In this document: in pieces, positions 19,218 through 27,450 of the stretch
Layout: each line of letters starts with the position of its first letter
How positions within the stretch are numbered: the first letter of the stretch is position 1
Assembly (NCBI GenBank): GCA_903832325.1
Contig: CAILBC010000012.1
Span: 1 to 64,000 of the forward strand
DNA length: 64,000 nucleotides
Direction: 5' to 3'
Origin: an uncultured Sphingomonadales bacterium
GTDB lineage: Bacteria > Pseudomonadota > Alphaproteobacteria > Sphingomonadales > Sphingomonadaceae
Made by a program: the position numbers and the translations under genes
Notes under the pieces: model-generated
What the model was told of the DNA's origin: nothing
What the model saw: the letters and a program-made list of their open reading frames with translations, nothing else
Databases searched by the model: none

Positions 19218-19862
19218 ATGACCCGAATCGCCCCCATTCCAATCGCCCGTCTTTCGCTTGCCCCCCTGTTGATGCTGGCCGTTGCCATGATGCCGGCCCA
19301 TGCCGAACCGGTTACCGTTACGCGCTTCATGGCCGCCGATGCCGCGCTGGTGCCGCCCCATGGAACGTTTGCGGTCACCACCCCCGCAGGGGTCGATCCT
19401 GCTGCGCTGGAATGGCGGCCGTGGATTGATGCGGTGGCCCGCGAACTGGCGGCCAGGGGCTTTGCCCCGGCCGTGGCCACCACGGCCGATGCGCCGCCGC
19501 CCGATCTGGTGGCCGAAGTGCGCGTCGATCGGCAAACCGAACATATCGACCGCACCCGTCCGCCGGTTTCGGTGGGCATGTCCGGCGAAACCGGATCGGG
19601 GTATTCCGGTTTTGGGCATTCGGGCTTCGGCCTGGGCATCGGTTTTTCGCTGGGCGGGGGCCCGCGCGATCTGGTGACGACGCACTTCGTGGTAACGCTG
19701 CGCGATCGCGCCAGTGGCCGCCCGCTGTGGGAGGCGCGCGCCGAAAACACCGAAAACGCGCGCGGCCGGCGCGGCGGGGTGGATGTTGCCGCACCCCGTC
19801 TGGCGCAAGCGGTGTTCACGGGCTTTCCCGGACGCTCGGGTGAGACTATCACCGTCAAATGA
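19218..19862 (+). CDS. Secreted protein, paralogue of the previous gene (DUF4136-like)
   Basis: A 214-residue exported protein with a signal peptide ending near AMMPAHAEP. Its core matches the preceding protein: a first half aligning on [10 protein letters not shown] and [11 protein letters not shown], a Gly/Ser-rich loop (about 120-145), then [18 protein letters not shown] and [15 protein letters not shown] 19218 is preferred; a GTG three codons earlier is possible. The stop overlaps the M14 gene start (ATGA), suggesting the three genes form one unit. Function unknown. Confidence 0.6.
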   Translation: MTRIAPIPIARLSLAPLLMLAVAMMPAHAEPVTVTRFMAADAALVPPHGTFAVTTPAGVDPAALEWRPWIDAVARELAARGFAPAVATTADAPPPDLVAEVRVDRQTEHIDRTRPPVSVGMSGETGSGYSGFGHSGFGLGIGFSLGGGPRDLVTTHFVVTLRDRASGRPLWEARAENTENARGRRGGVDVAAPRLAQAVFTGFPGRSGETITVK

Positions 19863-21007
19863 ACCCGGACCAGACCCATTCGCCAATCGCCATCGATGCC
19901 GCCTTTGACAGCGGCAATATCGAGGTCCTGTCCATCGAGGGCACCGTGGCGCGGCTGGCGATCCGCCGCGATGCCCATTCGCCGTTTTTCCAGTGGTTCC
20001 ATTTCCGTGTCGCAGGCGCTGCGGGGCGCAGCCTGGAACTGCGGCTGACCGGGCTGGCCGCAGCGGCCTATCCCGATGGCTGGCGCGGCTATCGCGCGGC
20101 GGTGTCGCACGATCGCGCGCTGTGGCTGCGGGCCGAAACCGAATATGATCCCGCGCTGGAAGGCGGCACGCTGATCATCCGCCACCGGCCGGCGGGCGAC
20201 TTGTGCTGGTTTGCCTATTTCGCGCCCTATTCGTGGGAACGCCATGCCGATCTGGTGGCGCGCAGCGCCGGCCAGCCGGGCGTTGCCCACAGCGTGCTGG
20301 GCCAATCGATCGAAGGCCAGCCGATCGATTGCCTGACGCTGGGGGATGGCGCGCGGCAGGTGTGGCTCTATGCGCGCCAGCATCCCGGCGAATCGATGGC
20401 CGAATGGTGGATGGAGGGCGCGCTGGCCATGCTGACCGACCCGGCCGACCCCCATGCGCGCGCGCTGCGCCAGGCCTGCACGTTTCACCTGGTGCCCAAT
20501 GCCAACCCCGACGGATCGATCCGCGGGCATCTGCGCACCAATGCCGCAGGGGTGAACCTGAATCGCGAATGGCACGCGCCCGATGCCGAACGATCACCCG
20601 AAGTGCTGGCCATCCGCAACGCGATGGACGCCACCGGGGTGGATTTCGCGATCGACGTGCACGGCGATGAAGCGATCCCGCACGTGTTCGTTGCCGGGTT
20701 CGAGGGCATCCCGTCGTGGCGCGAAGACCAGGGTGAGGGGTATCGCCGCTATCGCGCGATCCTGGAACGGCGAACGCCCGATTTCCAGACCCGGCGCGGC
20801 TATCCCGCGGCGCGGCCCGGCACCGCCAACCTGACAATGTCGACCAATCAGGTGGCAGAACGGTTTGGCGCGGTGGCCATGACCCTGGAAATGCCGTTCA
20901 AGGACAACGATGATCTGCCCTGCCCGGCACAGGGGTGGAGCCCGGAACGATCGATGCTGCTTGCCCATGCCTGCCTGCAATCGCTGCATGAATGGCTGCA
21001 AGGTTGA
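19859..21007 (+). CDS. M14 cytosolic-type zinc carboxypeptidase
   Basis: A 382-residue protein of the cytosolic carboxypeptidase (M14D) branch. An N-terminal beta domain (about 1-130) precedes the catalytic domain. Zinc ligands are in [13 protein letters not shown] (His and Glu) and DVHGDEAIP (His). The substrate-binding segment is [20 protein letters not shown], and the catalytic glutamate is in TLEMPFKD. There is no signal peptide. Bacterial members have no firmly known substrate. Coupled to the preceding secreted-protein gene by a 4-base overlap. Confidence 0.88.
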   Translation: MNPDQTHSPIAIDAAFDSGNIEVLSIEGTVARLAIRRDAHSPFFQWFHFRVAGAAGRSLELRLTGLAAAAYPDGWRGYRAAVSHDRALWLRAETEYDPALEGGTLIIRHRPAGDLCWFAYFAPYSWERHADLVARSAGQPGVAHSVLGQSIEGQPIDCLTLGDGARQVWLYARQHPGESMAEWWMEGALAMLTDPADPHARALRQACTFHLVPNANPDGSIRGHLRTNAAGVNLNREWHAPDAERSPEVLAIRNAMDATGVDFAIDVHGDEAIPHVFVAGFEGIPSWREDQGEGYRRYRAILERRTPDFQTRRGYPAARPGTANLTMSTNQVAERFGAVAMTLEMPFKDNDDLPCPAQGWSPERSMLLAHACLQSLHEWLQG

Positions 21008-21227
21008 TGGATTTACGATTTGTTAACCGGTTCGGGTGCAGATCGCGGGGATGCACTTCGCGCTCCGCCACCCTGTCGCCTGGCCACACCCGGCCGCCTG
21101 CTTTCACGAAGCCTTGCGCTTTGCAATCGTCAGCGGCTGCGCGGGCGCGCTGATTGCCGCTGGCCGTTTCCTGCCGCTGTAAACCACCGGGCAATCCCAA
21201 GCTGTAATTCTGGCCTGTAATCCCGGC
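21008..21227. other. Convergent intergenic gap with a 13-bp tandem duplication
   Basis: This 220-bp gap lies between two convergent genes. The only structure I see is an imperfect 13-bp direct repeat, CTGTAATTCTGGC then CTGTAATCCCGGC (21202-21227), immediately before the 3' end of the [2Fe-2S] gene. No promoter, hairpin terminator or small gene is convincing. Confidence 0.5.
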
Positions 21228-21752
21228 CTATAGGCCTGGTGTAGTCGCCATGGCCGGGGCCGGAACCGGAACCCCCGCCTCTTCCCCGCGCATAATCCGC
21301 CCGGCGCGCTGGATCGTGCGCACCAGCCGCGGATAGACCCCGCAGCGGCAGATATTGGTGACCGCGGCAGCAATGTCCGCCTCGGTCGGATCGGTGTTGC
21401 GCGCCAACAGCGCGGCCGCCGCCACAATCAGCCCGGGGGTGCAGAACCCGCACTGTACCGCCTGATCCGCCACGAACGCCTGTTGCACCGGATGGTTGCG
21501 ATCAGGCGCGCCGCCCCACGCTGCCAGCCCCTCGATCGTGGTGACCGTGCGGCCATCGGCCTCGCCCAGCGACAGCGTGCAACTGGGCATGGCCTGACCA
21601 TCGACAATCACCAGACAGGCGCCGCATTCGCCCGTGCCGCAGCCATATTTGGTGCCGGTAAGATTGGCGGCATCGCGCAGCGCCCACAACAGCGGGGTTT
21701 CGCCATCGATGCGGAATTCCACCGGCTGGTTGTTGACGGTCAGGCGCGCCAT
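21228..21752 (-). CDS. (2Fe-2S)-binding oxidoreductase small subunit, IorA/CoxS-like
   Basis: A 174-residue protein of the xanthine-oxidase-family iron-sulphur subunit type. The first cluster motif is CGTGECGACLV with a fourth Cys in AMPSC; the second is QCGFCTPG with CRC in NICRCGVYPR. All eight ligands are present. Such subunits normally partner a molybdenum-cofactor large subunit (IorB type). None is encoded next to it: downstream is the convergent M14 gene, and upstream (10 bp) a class II aldolase. Either the partner lies elsewhere or the gene is a remnant. The C-terminal tail is Pro/Ala-rich. Confidence 0.85.
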   Translation of the reverse strand: MARLTVNNQPVEFRIDGETPLLWALRDAANLTGTKYGCGTGECGACLVIVDGQAMPSCTLSLGEADGRTVTTIEGLAAWGGAPDRNHPVQQAFVADQAVQCGFCTPGLIVAAAALLARNTDPTEADIAAAVTNICRCGVYPRLVRTIQRAGRIMRGEEAGVPVPAPAMATTPGL

Positions 21753-21762
21753 GGCGTGCGGT

Positions 21763-22530
21763 TCAATCCCGCCAGCTGCGATCGACCTGATCGATGCGGC
21801 GCACCCAGGCCGAAAAATCGGTGGCGCCCGGCGCGCTGCCCGGCACCGCCACCTGGCGCAGATCGCGCTGGTGCACCGCGACCACTTCGTCGGAAATGCG
21901 AATCACCGGCTGCCCCATCGACAGCGCAGCCATCTGGATTTCGCAGGCGCGTTGCAGCGCCCACATTTGCAGGAACATCGACGGCAGCGTGGGCGCCAGC
22001 ACCACCGGTCCGTGGTTGCGCAGCATCAGAATGTTTTTGTCACCCAGATTGGCCAGCAGCCGCTCGCCCTCTTCGGCGCGAACCGTCACGCCTTCGAAAT
22101 CGTGATAGGCCAGCCGCCCGATGAAATTGCAGGCATAGAAATTGATCGGCATCAGCCCTTGTTCCAGGCTGCACACCGCCATCGAGGCGGTGGTGTGCAC
22201 GTGGCAGATGGCATTGGCCCAGTGCAGCGTGCGGTGGAACAGCGCGTGCTGGGTAAACCCGGCCTTGTTCACCGGGTACTGGCTGGCGCCGATGTTGTTG
22301 CCATCGATATCGATCTTCACCAGATTGCTGGCGGTCACTTCGCTATAGAGCAGGCCATAAGGGTTGATCAGAAAGGCGCCATCCTGATCGGGCACTTTGA
22401 CCGAGATGTGGTTGTAGACCGATTCGGACCAGCCCAGCAGATCAAAGATGCGATAGCACGCGGCCAGTTCCTGGCGCGCTTCCCATTCACTGTCGCTGCA
22501 GGCGATGTTGGGGCGGATCTGCGTGGCCAT
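21763..22530 (-). CDS. Class II aldolase/adducin family protein
   Basis: A 255-residue protein of the class II aldolase/adducin fold. Zinc ligands are visible in CHVHTTASMAVC (His-x-His) and RNHGPVVLAP (His). The N-terminal VYNHISVKVP and GLLYSEVTASNLV segments are typical. Family members include sugar-phosphate aldolases and epimerases, but this subgroup (long, RIFDLLGWSE start) has no settled substrate. Start 22530 has AAGGAGA upstream. It sits 10 bp before the orphan [2Fe-2S] gene and is probably co-transcribed with it. Confidence 0.82.
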   Translation of the reverse strand: MATQIRPNIACSDSEWEARQELAACYRIFDLLGWSESVYNHISVKVPDQDGAFLINPYGLLYSEVTASNLVKIDIDGNNIGASQYPVNKAGFTQHALFHRTLHWANAICHVHTTASMAVCSLEQGLMPINFYACNFIGRLAYHDFEGVTVRAEEGERLLANLGDKNILMLRNHGPVVLAPTLPSMFLQMWALQRACEIQMAALSMGQPVIRISDEVVAVHQRDLRQVAVPGSAPGATDFSAWVRRIDQVDRSWRD

Positions 22531-22570
22531 GGCATCTGTCTCCTTGGTTGCCCCGGCCTTTGGCGGCCCG

Positions 22571-22615
22571 GGTGTTGGCTTATGGGGTGTTGGCTTATGG
22601 GGTGTTGGCTTATGG
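22571..22615. repeat. Three exact 15-bp tandem repeats over the panC stop codon
   Basis: GGTGTTGGCTTATGG is repeated three times without a mismatch (22571-22585, 22586-22600, 22601-22615). Read on the minus strand, each unit carries TAA. The first is the panC stop (22610-22612) and the other two are in frame 15 and 30 bases later. The unit thus multiplies the stop codon. Confidence 0.95.
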
Positions 22616-23521
22616 GGCGGTTGCCGGTTCGGGCAAAGTGGCCATCGCCGGTTCGACCGCCATGTTGTCGATCAGCCGGGCGCGGCCGATATGCGCCGCC
22701 ACCAGCAGCCGCGTCGCCCGATCGGACTGCAGCCGGCCATCGGCATGTGTCACTGCGGCGGCCAGCGTATCGGCATCGCGCAGTTCGGCATAGTCGATAC
22801 GGTCAAATCCGGCGGTCAGAATCGAGCGGCGCAGCATATCGAGCGCCGGCCCGGCCGCGTCGCCGGCCAGAATCGCGCCGATGCACCGCCGCATCGCCTG
22901 GTTCAGCACGGCAGCGCGGCGGCGTTCGTCTGCGCTGAGATAGCGGTTGCGGCTGCTCATCGCCAGGCCATCGGCTTCGCGCACGGTGGGCACGCCGATA
23001 ATCGCGCCGGCTGCCGGAAAGGCCAGATCCAGATCGCGCGCCATGCGGCGGATGATCGTCAGCTGCTGCCAGTCCTTTTCGCCAAACAGCGCGACATCGG
23101 GGCGCACCTGGTTGAACAGTTTGAGCACGACCGTGGCCACGCCGTCGAAATGCCCCGTCCGCTGCATCCCGCACAGCATCGTATCCAGCCCCGGCACCGA
23201 CACCGTGGTGACATAGCCATCGGGATAGACCGCGCCCACCGTCGGCGCCCACAGCAGATCCACCCCCGCAGCGCGCAGCAGGTCGCTGTCTTGCGCCAAT
23301 TGGCGCGGATAGGCGGCCAGATCCTCGTTGGCGCCGAATTGCCGGGGATTCACGAAGATCGAAACGACCACCCGGTCGGCATGGGCGCGCGCCTGGCGCA
23401 CCAGCGTCAGATGGCCTTCATGAAGCGCGCCCATCGTGGGCACGAGGGCAAGCGTTTTTCCCCCGCTTTTGAGCAGGGTGAGGGCATTTGCCAGATCGGC
23501 GCGGGTCGAGACGGTTTGCAT
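22610..23521 (-). CDS. panC: Pantothenate synthetase
   Basis: A 303-residue ATP-dependent ligase of pantoate and beta-alanine, making pantothenate for coenzyme A. The signature PTMGALHEGHLTLV (about 29-42) contains the nucleotidylyltransferase HxGH. FVNPRQFGANED and FGEKDWQQL match PanC, and MSSRNRYLS is the second nucleotide motif. AAAGGAGAG lies upstream of the ATG. The C-terminus is slightly longer than usual (about 20 residues, AVEPAMATLPEPATAP). Its stop lies in a 15-bp tandem repeat. No panB nearby. Confidence 0.95.
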   Translation of the reverse strand: MQTVSTRADLANALTLLKSGGKTLALVPTMGALHEGHLTLVRQARAHADRVVVSIFVNPRQFGANEDLAAYPRQLAQDSDLLRAAGVDLLWAPTVGAVYPDGYVTTVSVPGLDTMLCGMQRTGHFDGVATVVLKLFNQVRPDVALFGEKDWQQLTIIRRMARDLDLAFPAAGAIIGVPTVREADGLAMSSRNRYLSADERRRAAVLNQAMRRCIGAILAGDAAGPALDMLRRSILTAGFDRIDYAELRDADTLAAAVTHADGRLQSDRATRLLVAAHIGRARLIDNMAVEPAMATLPEPATAP

Positions 23522-23604
23522 GGCGTATGTCTCTCCTTTACCATCCTCCGGGAAATTGCAACGCCCCGGGTCCGGGGCAGGTCACGCTGGTTCGGGCCTG
23601 TGGT

Positions 23605-23711
23605 AAAGGCCCGGACAAGGGTTGTGGTCCGGCCTTTGACACTATAGCCGAAACGGGCCCGCCCTTGCACTTGCCCGTGCACCCGCCCGTGCACCCGCCT
23701 GTGCACCCGCC
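23605..23711. repeat. Hairpin and 12-bp tandem repeats between panC and mipZ
   Basis: In the 266-bp divergent gap, AAAGGCCCGGAC (23605-23616) pairs with GTCCGGCCTTT (23627-23637) except for one bulged C. About 30 bp further, four 12-bp units follow, two of them exactly CGTGCACCCGCC (23676-23687, 23688-23699), flanked by variants (23664-23675, 23700-23711). GTGCAC is itself palindromic. The stretch must hold the panC and mipZ promoters, but no clear -35/-10 pair was found. Confidence 0.7.
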
Positions 23712-23787
23712 CGTGCTGCTGGCAATGTTCAAGCGCGGCCACGGCCAGGAGACTGGCCGGGTTCAATCGTTCTGGAAGGAATCGACT

Positions 23788-24603
23788 GTGTCGAACGGCC
23801 CACACCGCATCGTCTTTGCCAACGAAAAAGGGGGCACGGGCAAATCGACCACCGCCGTTCACGTGGCGATTGCGCTGGCCTATCAGGGCGCGCGCGTGGC
23901 CGCGATCGATCTCGACAGCCGCCAGCGCACGCTGCACCGCTATCTGGAAAACCGCGCCGAAACCGCGCGCCGCCGCCAGATCGCGCTGCCCACTGCCAAT
24001 TTCACGGTCCACGGCGGCGACAGCATCGAAGATCTGGATGCGCTGACCGAAACGATGGGCGCCAATGCCGATTTCATCGTGTTTGATACCCCCGGCCGCG
24101 ATGACCCGCTGGCGCGCCATGTCGCCACCCGCGCCGACACGCTGGTGACCCCGCTGAACGACAGCTTTGTCGATTTCGATCTGATCGGCCAGGTCGATTC
24201 CGAAACCTTTCGCGTGCGCCGCCTGTCGTTTTATGCCGAGCTGATCTGGGAAGCGCGCAAAAAGCGCGCGATGTCCACGATCCGCGATGCACGGCGCAAC
24301 ATGGACTGGGTCGTGGTGCGCAACCGCACCGGCTATACCGAAGCGCGCAACCAGCGCCGCATTGATCAGGCGCTGACCGAACTGTCGAAACGCGTGGGGT
24401 TCCGCATTGCCAGCGGCCTGTCCGAACGCGTGATCTATCGCGAACTGTTTCCCAGCGGGCTGACTTTGCTCGACAAGGGCCATCTGGGCGAACTGGGCAC
24501 CAGCCACCTGGTCGCGCGGCAGGAACTGCGCACGCTGATCGCCGGGCTGAACCTGCCGGCAGCGGCGGGAAACGGCCAGCTGGCGCTTGAAGGCGTGGCA
24601 TGA
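23788..24603 (+). CDS. mipZ: Division-plane positioning ATPase MipZ
   Basis: A 271-residue ParA-type P-loop ATPase. In alphaproteobacteria MipZ forms gradients from the ParB-bound origins and blocks FtsZ polymerisation away from midcell. The deviant Walker A is KGGTGKST (14-21), with the family's DLDSRQRTLHRYLENR following and Walker B at FIVFDTPGRDD. I choose GTG 23788, preceded by AAGGA at 8 nt; upstream codons are repeat-derived. The next gene overlaps by 4 bases. The C-terminal SERVIYRELFPSGLTLLD block is characteristic. Confidence 0.93.
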   Translation: MSNGPHRIVFANEKGGTGKSTTAVHVAIALAYQGARVAAIDLDSRQRTLHRYLENRAETARRRQIALPTANFTVHGGDSIEDLDALTETMGANADFIVFDTPGRDDPLARHVATRADTLVTPLNDSFVDFDLIGQVDSETFRVRRLSFYAELIWEARKKRAMSTIRDARRNMDWVVVRNRTGYTEARNQRRIDQALTELSKRVGFRIASGLSERVIYRELFPSGLTLLDKGHLGELGTSHLVARQELRTLIAGLNLPAAAGNGQLALEGVA

Positions 24604-24917
24604 TCCTGCGGCTGGTCGAGCTGGCGGTGCTGGCCGGCCTGGTGCTGCGTTTTCTGACCGGGCAATGGCCGTGGGAACGCTGGCCGTGGATCATGGCCGG
24701 GCTGGGTGATGGCGGCGAAGCACGCCGGCGCGAACGGCAGGCGCGCGTGCTGCTGGGCGTGCGGCCCGCCGCCCCGCGTGAAGAAATCATCGATGCCCAC
24801 CGCCGCCTGATTGCGCAAGTGCACCCCGATCGCGGCGGCACCAGCGACGCGGTGTTCGAAGCCAACGCCGCGCGCGACCTGCTGCTGGAACGGCTGGGCC
24901 CCAAAAACCTTGGCTGA
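24600..24917 (+). CDS. Membrane-anchored DnaJ-domain protein
   Basis: A 105-residue protein. One N-terminal membrane helix (about 3-20) is followed by a short linker and a C-terminal J domain with the HPD tripeptide at 75-77 (QVHPDRGG). This is the layout of small Tim14/DjlA-like J proteins that recruit DnaK to membranes. The ATG overlaps the mipZ stop (ATGA), an arrangement common in sphingomonads, and its stop overlaps the next gene's TTG. The function is inferred. Confidence 0.85.
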   Translation: MILRLVELAVLAGLVLRFLTGQWPWERWPWIMAGLGDGGEARRRERQARVLLGVRPAAPREEIIDAHRRLIAQVHPDRGGTSDAVFEANAARDLLLERLGPKNLG

Positions 24918-26412
24918 AGGCGCCCTGCCCGACCAGCCTTCCCGGTCGCACCGGTTTGATGCCAGTGTTCTGCGCGAATATGACATGCGCGGAGTCTGGG
25001 GTGAAACGCTGTCGGCGCGCGATGGCTATGCCGTGGGGCGCAGTTTTGCCACCGTGGTGCGCCGCGCCGGCGGTTCGTGTGTGGCGGTCGGCCGCGATGG
25101 CCGGATCAGTTCGCCCGCGCTGGAACAGGCCGTGGTGCAGGGGCTGTGCGATGGCGGGATCGCGGTGCGGCGGATCGGGCTGTGCCCCACCCCGCTGATG
25201 TATTACGCGGTCGCCTCAGCCGAACAGGTGCACGGCGGCATAGAGATAACCGGCAGCCACAATCCCAAAGATCACAATGGCTTCAAAATGGATCTGGGGG
25301 GTCAGCCATTCTTTGGCCAGGACATAGTCGAACTGGGGCGCATCGCTGCCACCGGCGACTGGATGGGGCCCGCTGCCGCAGACTTCACGGGCGTCGGGAG
25401 TGTGTGCCAGGTGGATCTGGTCGACGTGGATCTGGTCGACGTGGATCTGGCCGACGTGGATCTGGCCGAGGTGGATCTGGCCAAGGCCTATATCGCCCGC
25501 ATCCTCAAAGCGCTGGACGGGATAGACCGCGCCGCGATCGCGCGCATGCGAATCGGCTGGGATACGGGCAATGGCGCCGCCGGGCCGCTGGTCGAACGGC
25601 TGGTCGGGCATCTGCCCGGCACCCATGTCCTGTTTCACACGGCTGTAGACGGCCATTTTCCGCACCACCATCCTGATCCCAGCATCCCGGAAAACCTGCG
25701 CGACCTGATCGGGGCTGTCGCGGCGGGAAAGATCGACTTCGGATTTGCCTTTGACGGGGATGGGGATCGGCTGGGGCTGGTTGACGGCCGCGGGCGGATT
25801 GTCTGGGGCGATCAGATCCTGCTGATCCTGGCGCAGGACCTGCTGAAACGGCGCCCAGGCGCGCGGATCATGGCCGATGTGAAGACCAGCCAGGTGGTGT
25901 TTGACGCGATCACGGCGCTTGGCGGAACCCCGCTAATGGCGCCGACCGGCCATTCGCTGATCAAATCCGGAATGAAGCGAACAGGCGCACTGCTCGCCGG
26001 AGAAATGACCGGGCATCTGTTTTTCGCCGATGATTTCTATGGGCACGATGATGCCCTCTATGGCGCGCTGCGGGTGCTGGCAGCCTCGGTGCGACTCGGC
26101 GCATCGATCACCGCGCTGCGCGATGCCATGCCCGAAACCCATGCCACGCCCGAATTGCGCTTTGCCGTGCCGGGGCGTGATCCGCGCGCAGTGGTCGATG
26201 CGGTGCTGGGCCAGCTTTGTTCCGAAGGCGTCGCATTCGACGCCACCGACGGCGCCCGCGTAACCCTGCCATATGGGTGGTGGCTGCTGCGCGTATCCAA
26301 CACCGAAACCGTTTTGACCGCACGGGTGGAAAGCCTGACCGCCGCAGGGCTTTCGCGGTCACGCGCAGACCTGGCGGCCCGGCTTGGCAAGGCCGGGGTC
26401 GTATGGGCATGA
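24910..26412 (+). CDS. Phosphomannomutase/phosphoglucomutase
   Basis: A 500-residue alpha-D-phosphohexomutase (ManB/AlgC-type) moving phosphate between C1 and C6 of mannose or glucose, feeding surface polysaccharide. The N-terminal RFDASVLREYDMRGVWG, the phosphoserine loop GIEITGSHNPKDHNGFK (Ser near residue 114), the metal loop FAFDGDGDRLG, and sugar loop GEMTGHLFF are all intact. No ATG or GTG precedes the LREYD block, so I infer a TTG start at 24910 overlapping the dnaJ stop. A five-fold VDLxx repeat (residues 168-192) is inserted between domains 1 and 2. Confidence 0.9.
   Translation: MAEGALPDQPSRSHRFDASVLREYDMRGVWGETLSARDGYAVGRSFATVVRRAGGSCVAVGRDGRISSPALEQAVVQGLCDGGIAVRRIGLCPTPLMYYAVASAEQVHGGIEITGSHNPKDHNGFKMDLGGQPFFGQDIVELGRIAATGDWMGPAAADFTGVGSVCQVDLVDVDLVDVDLADVDLAEVDLAKAYIARILKALDGIDRAAIARMRIGWDTGNGAAGPLVERLVGHLPGTHVLFHTAVDGHFPHHHPDPSIPENLRDLIGAVAAGKIDFGFAFDGDGDRLGLVDGRGRIVWGDQILLILAQDLLKRRPGARIMADVKTSQVVFDAITALGGTPLMAPTGHSLIKSGMKRTGALLAGEMTGHLFFADDFYGHDDALYGALRVLAASVRLGASITALRDAMPETHATPELRFAVPGRDPRAVVDAVLGQLCSEGVAFDATDGARVTLPYGWWLLRVSNTETVLTARVESLTAAGLSRSRADLAARLGKAGVVWA
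25411..25485 (+). repeat. Five in-frame 15-bp repeats coding VDLVD/VDLAD
   Basis: Units start at 25411, 25426, 25441, 25456 and 25471. The first two are both GTGGATCTGGTCGAC; the others differ only in the last five bases. They code VDLVD, VDLVD, VDLAD, VDLAE, VDLAK. The near identity at the DNA level shows recent tandem amplification inside the mutase gene. Confidence 0.95.
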
Positions 26413-26466
26413 TCACGGCTGAAATGATGCTGCCATGTCCGGTTCACCAAAGTTCCCGAGGGCACA

Positions 26467-27444
26467 ATGACCGGCGATGACTTTGTCCGCCTGGTCACTG
26501 TGCCCGGCCATCCGCTCCACAAGGCGTGGATTGAATTGTCGCGGCGGGGATATCGGCGCGGCTGGTTTGTCAGAACCGATGACATACGCACGCTGCTGGA
26601 GGGTATCAGGCAGGATTACCCTGATCTTGAGGCCCGGTTTGATCCACAGCGCATCGGGGCGTGGGAAGCCAGGCTTTACCCCGGCTCGCTCGATCGCGGC
26701 GGGTTCCAGGACGTGCTCAGCCAGCGCAACCTCGGCATCATTCTGGCGATTGGCGCGCTGCGGATGGCATTCATGTACCGTCACCTGCTGTTTGATCATC
26801 AGGAACCGCCGCCACCACCCGCCGCCGTCGCCACGCCTGATGCCAATGTGATCGCGCTGGACGGGGCTGCCCGGCACTGGTTTGGACCGCAGGCCGATTT
26901 TGCCGCGCTTGGCCGCCTGGCGCCCGAAATCGGCCGGCTGGCGGCGGCCAATGCAGCCGGCACGACCGACCCGGCGGCGGCAGACACGGCCATGCGCGAC
27001 GCGGTGTTCGAGGCTTTGGCGATTGCTGTTCCGCACATTGATCCGATGCGGCTGCGCGCAGTGCAGCGGGTGCGTGCCGAGGCGCTCGATGCGGCGGCGA
27101 AGGTCGATCCCGCGGCTTGTGTCGATTTCCTGAAGCGCGCGATGCTGGATAACGCGATCACGCTGCCCGATCCGGTCAAAATCGCGGCGGTGGAACAGGT
27201 GCGTGCGATTGCCGGAACCGGCCTGTTCGGCAATGATGCGCATGGCGAGCCGCTGAACGCTGCGATCCCGGGCGCTGTGATTGGCGCAGTGATGGCAAAA
27301 ACCGGCCTTTCCGAAAAGGCCGTGGGGGCAGCGCTTCACCACAGCGGCCCCGACAGCGCACAGTGCGCAGTGCATCGGGCGTTGATCAGGCAGGCGTTGC
27401 ATCTGGCTGGCCCGGCCGGCGATGCGATCCTGCGGGTTGAATAA
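26467..27444 (+). CDS. Hypothetical protein, unrecognised
   Basis: A 325-residue soluble protein. An N-terminal part (about 1-105: DDFVRLVTVPGHPLHKAW, RRGYRRGWFVRTDDI, WEARLYPGSLDRGGF) is followed by a short proline run (115-121) and an Ala-rich helical C-terminal part (about 130-325). The C-terminal helices resemble DUF2336/HEAT-like arrays in composition, but I cannot assign the family. It lies 54 bp after the phosphomutase and 6 bp before the helicase on the same strand, so it is likely expressed with them. Base composition resembles its neighbours. Confidence 0.75.
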   Translation: MTGDDFVRLVTVPGHPLHKAWIELSRRGYRRGWFVRTDDIRTLLEGIRQDYPDLEARFDPQRIGAWEARLYPGSLDRGGFQDVLSQRNLGIILAIGALRMAFMYRHLLFDHQEPPPPPAAVATPDANVIALDGAARHWFGPQADFAALGRLAPEIGRLAAANAAGTTDPAAADTAMRDAVFEALAIAVPHIDPMRLRAVQRVRAEALDAAAKVDPAACVDFLKRAMLDNAITLPDPVKIAAVEQVRAIAGTGLFGNDAHGEPLNAAIPGAVIGAVMAKTGLSEKAVGAALHHSGPDSAQCAVHRALIRQALHLAGPAGDAILRVE

Positions 27445-27450
27445 CGGCTG

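Noticed and set aside
25411..25485. Pentapeptide-repeat protein domain
   Set aside because: VDLxx does not follow the A(D/N)LxX rule, the run is only five units, and near identical DNA points to slippage.
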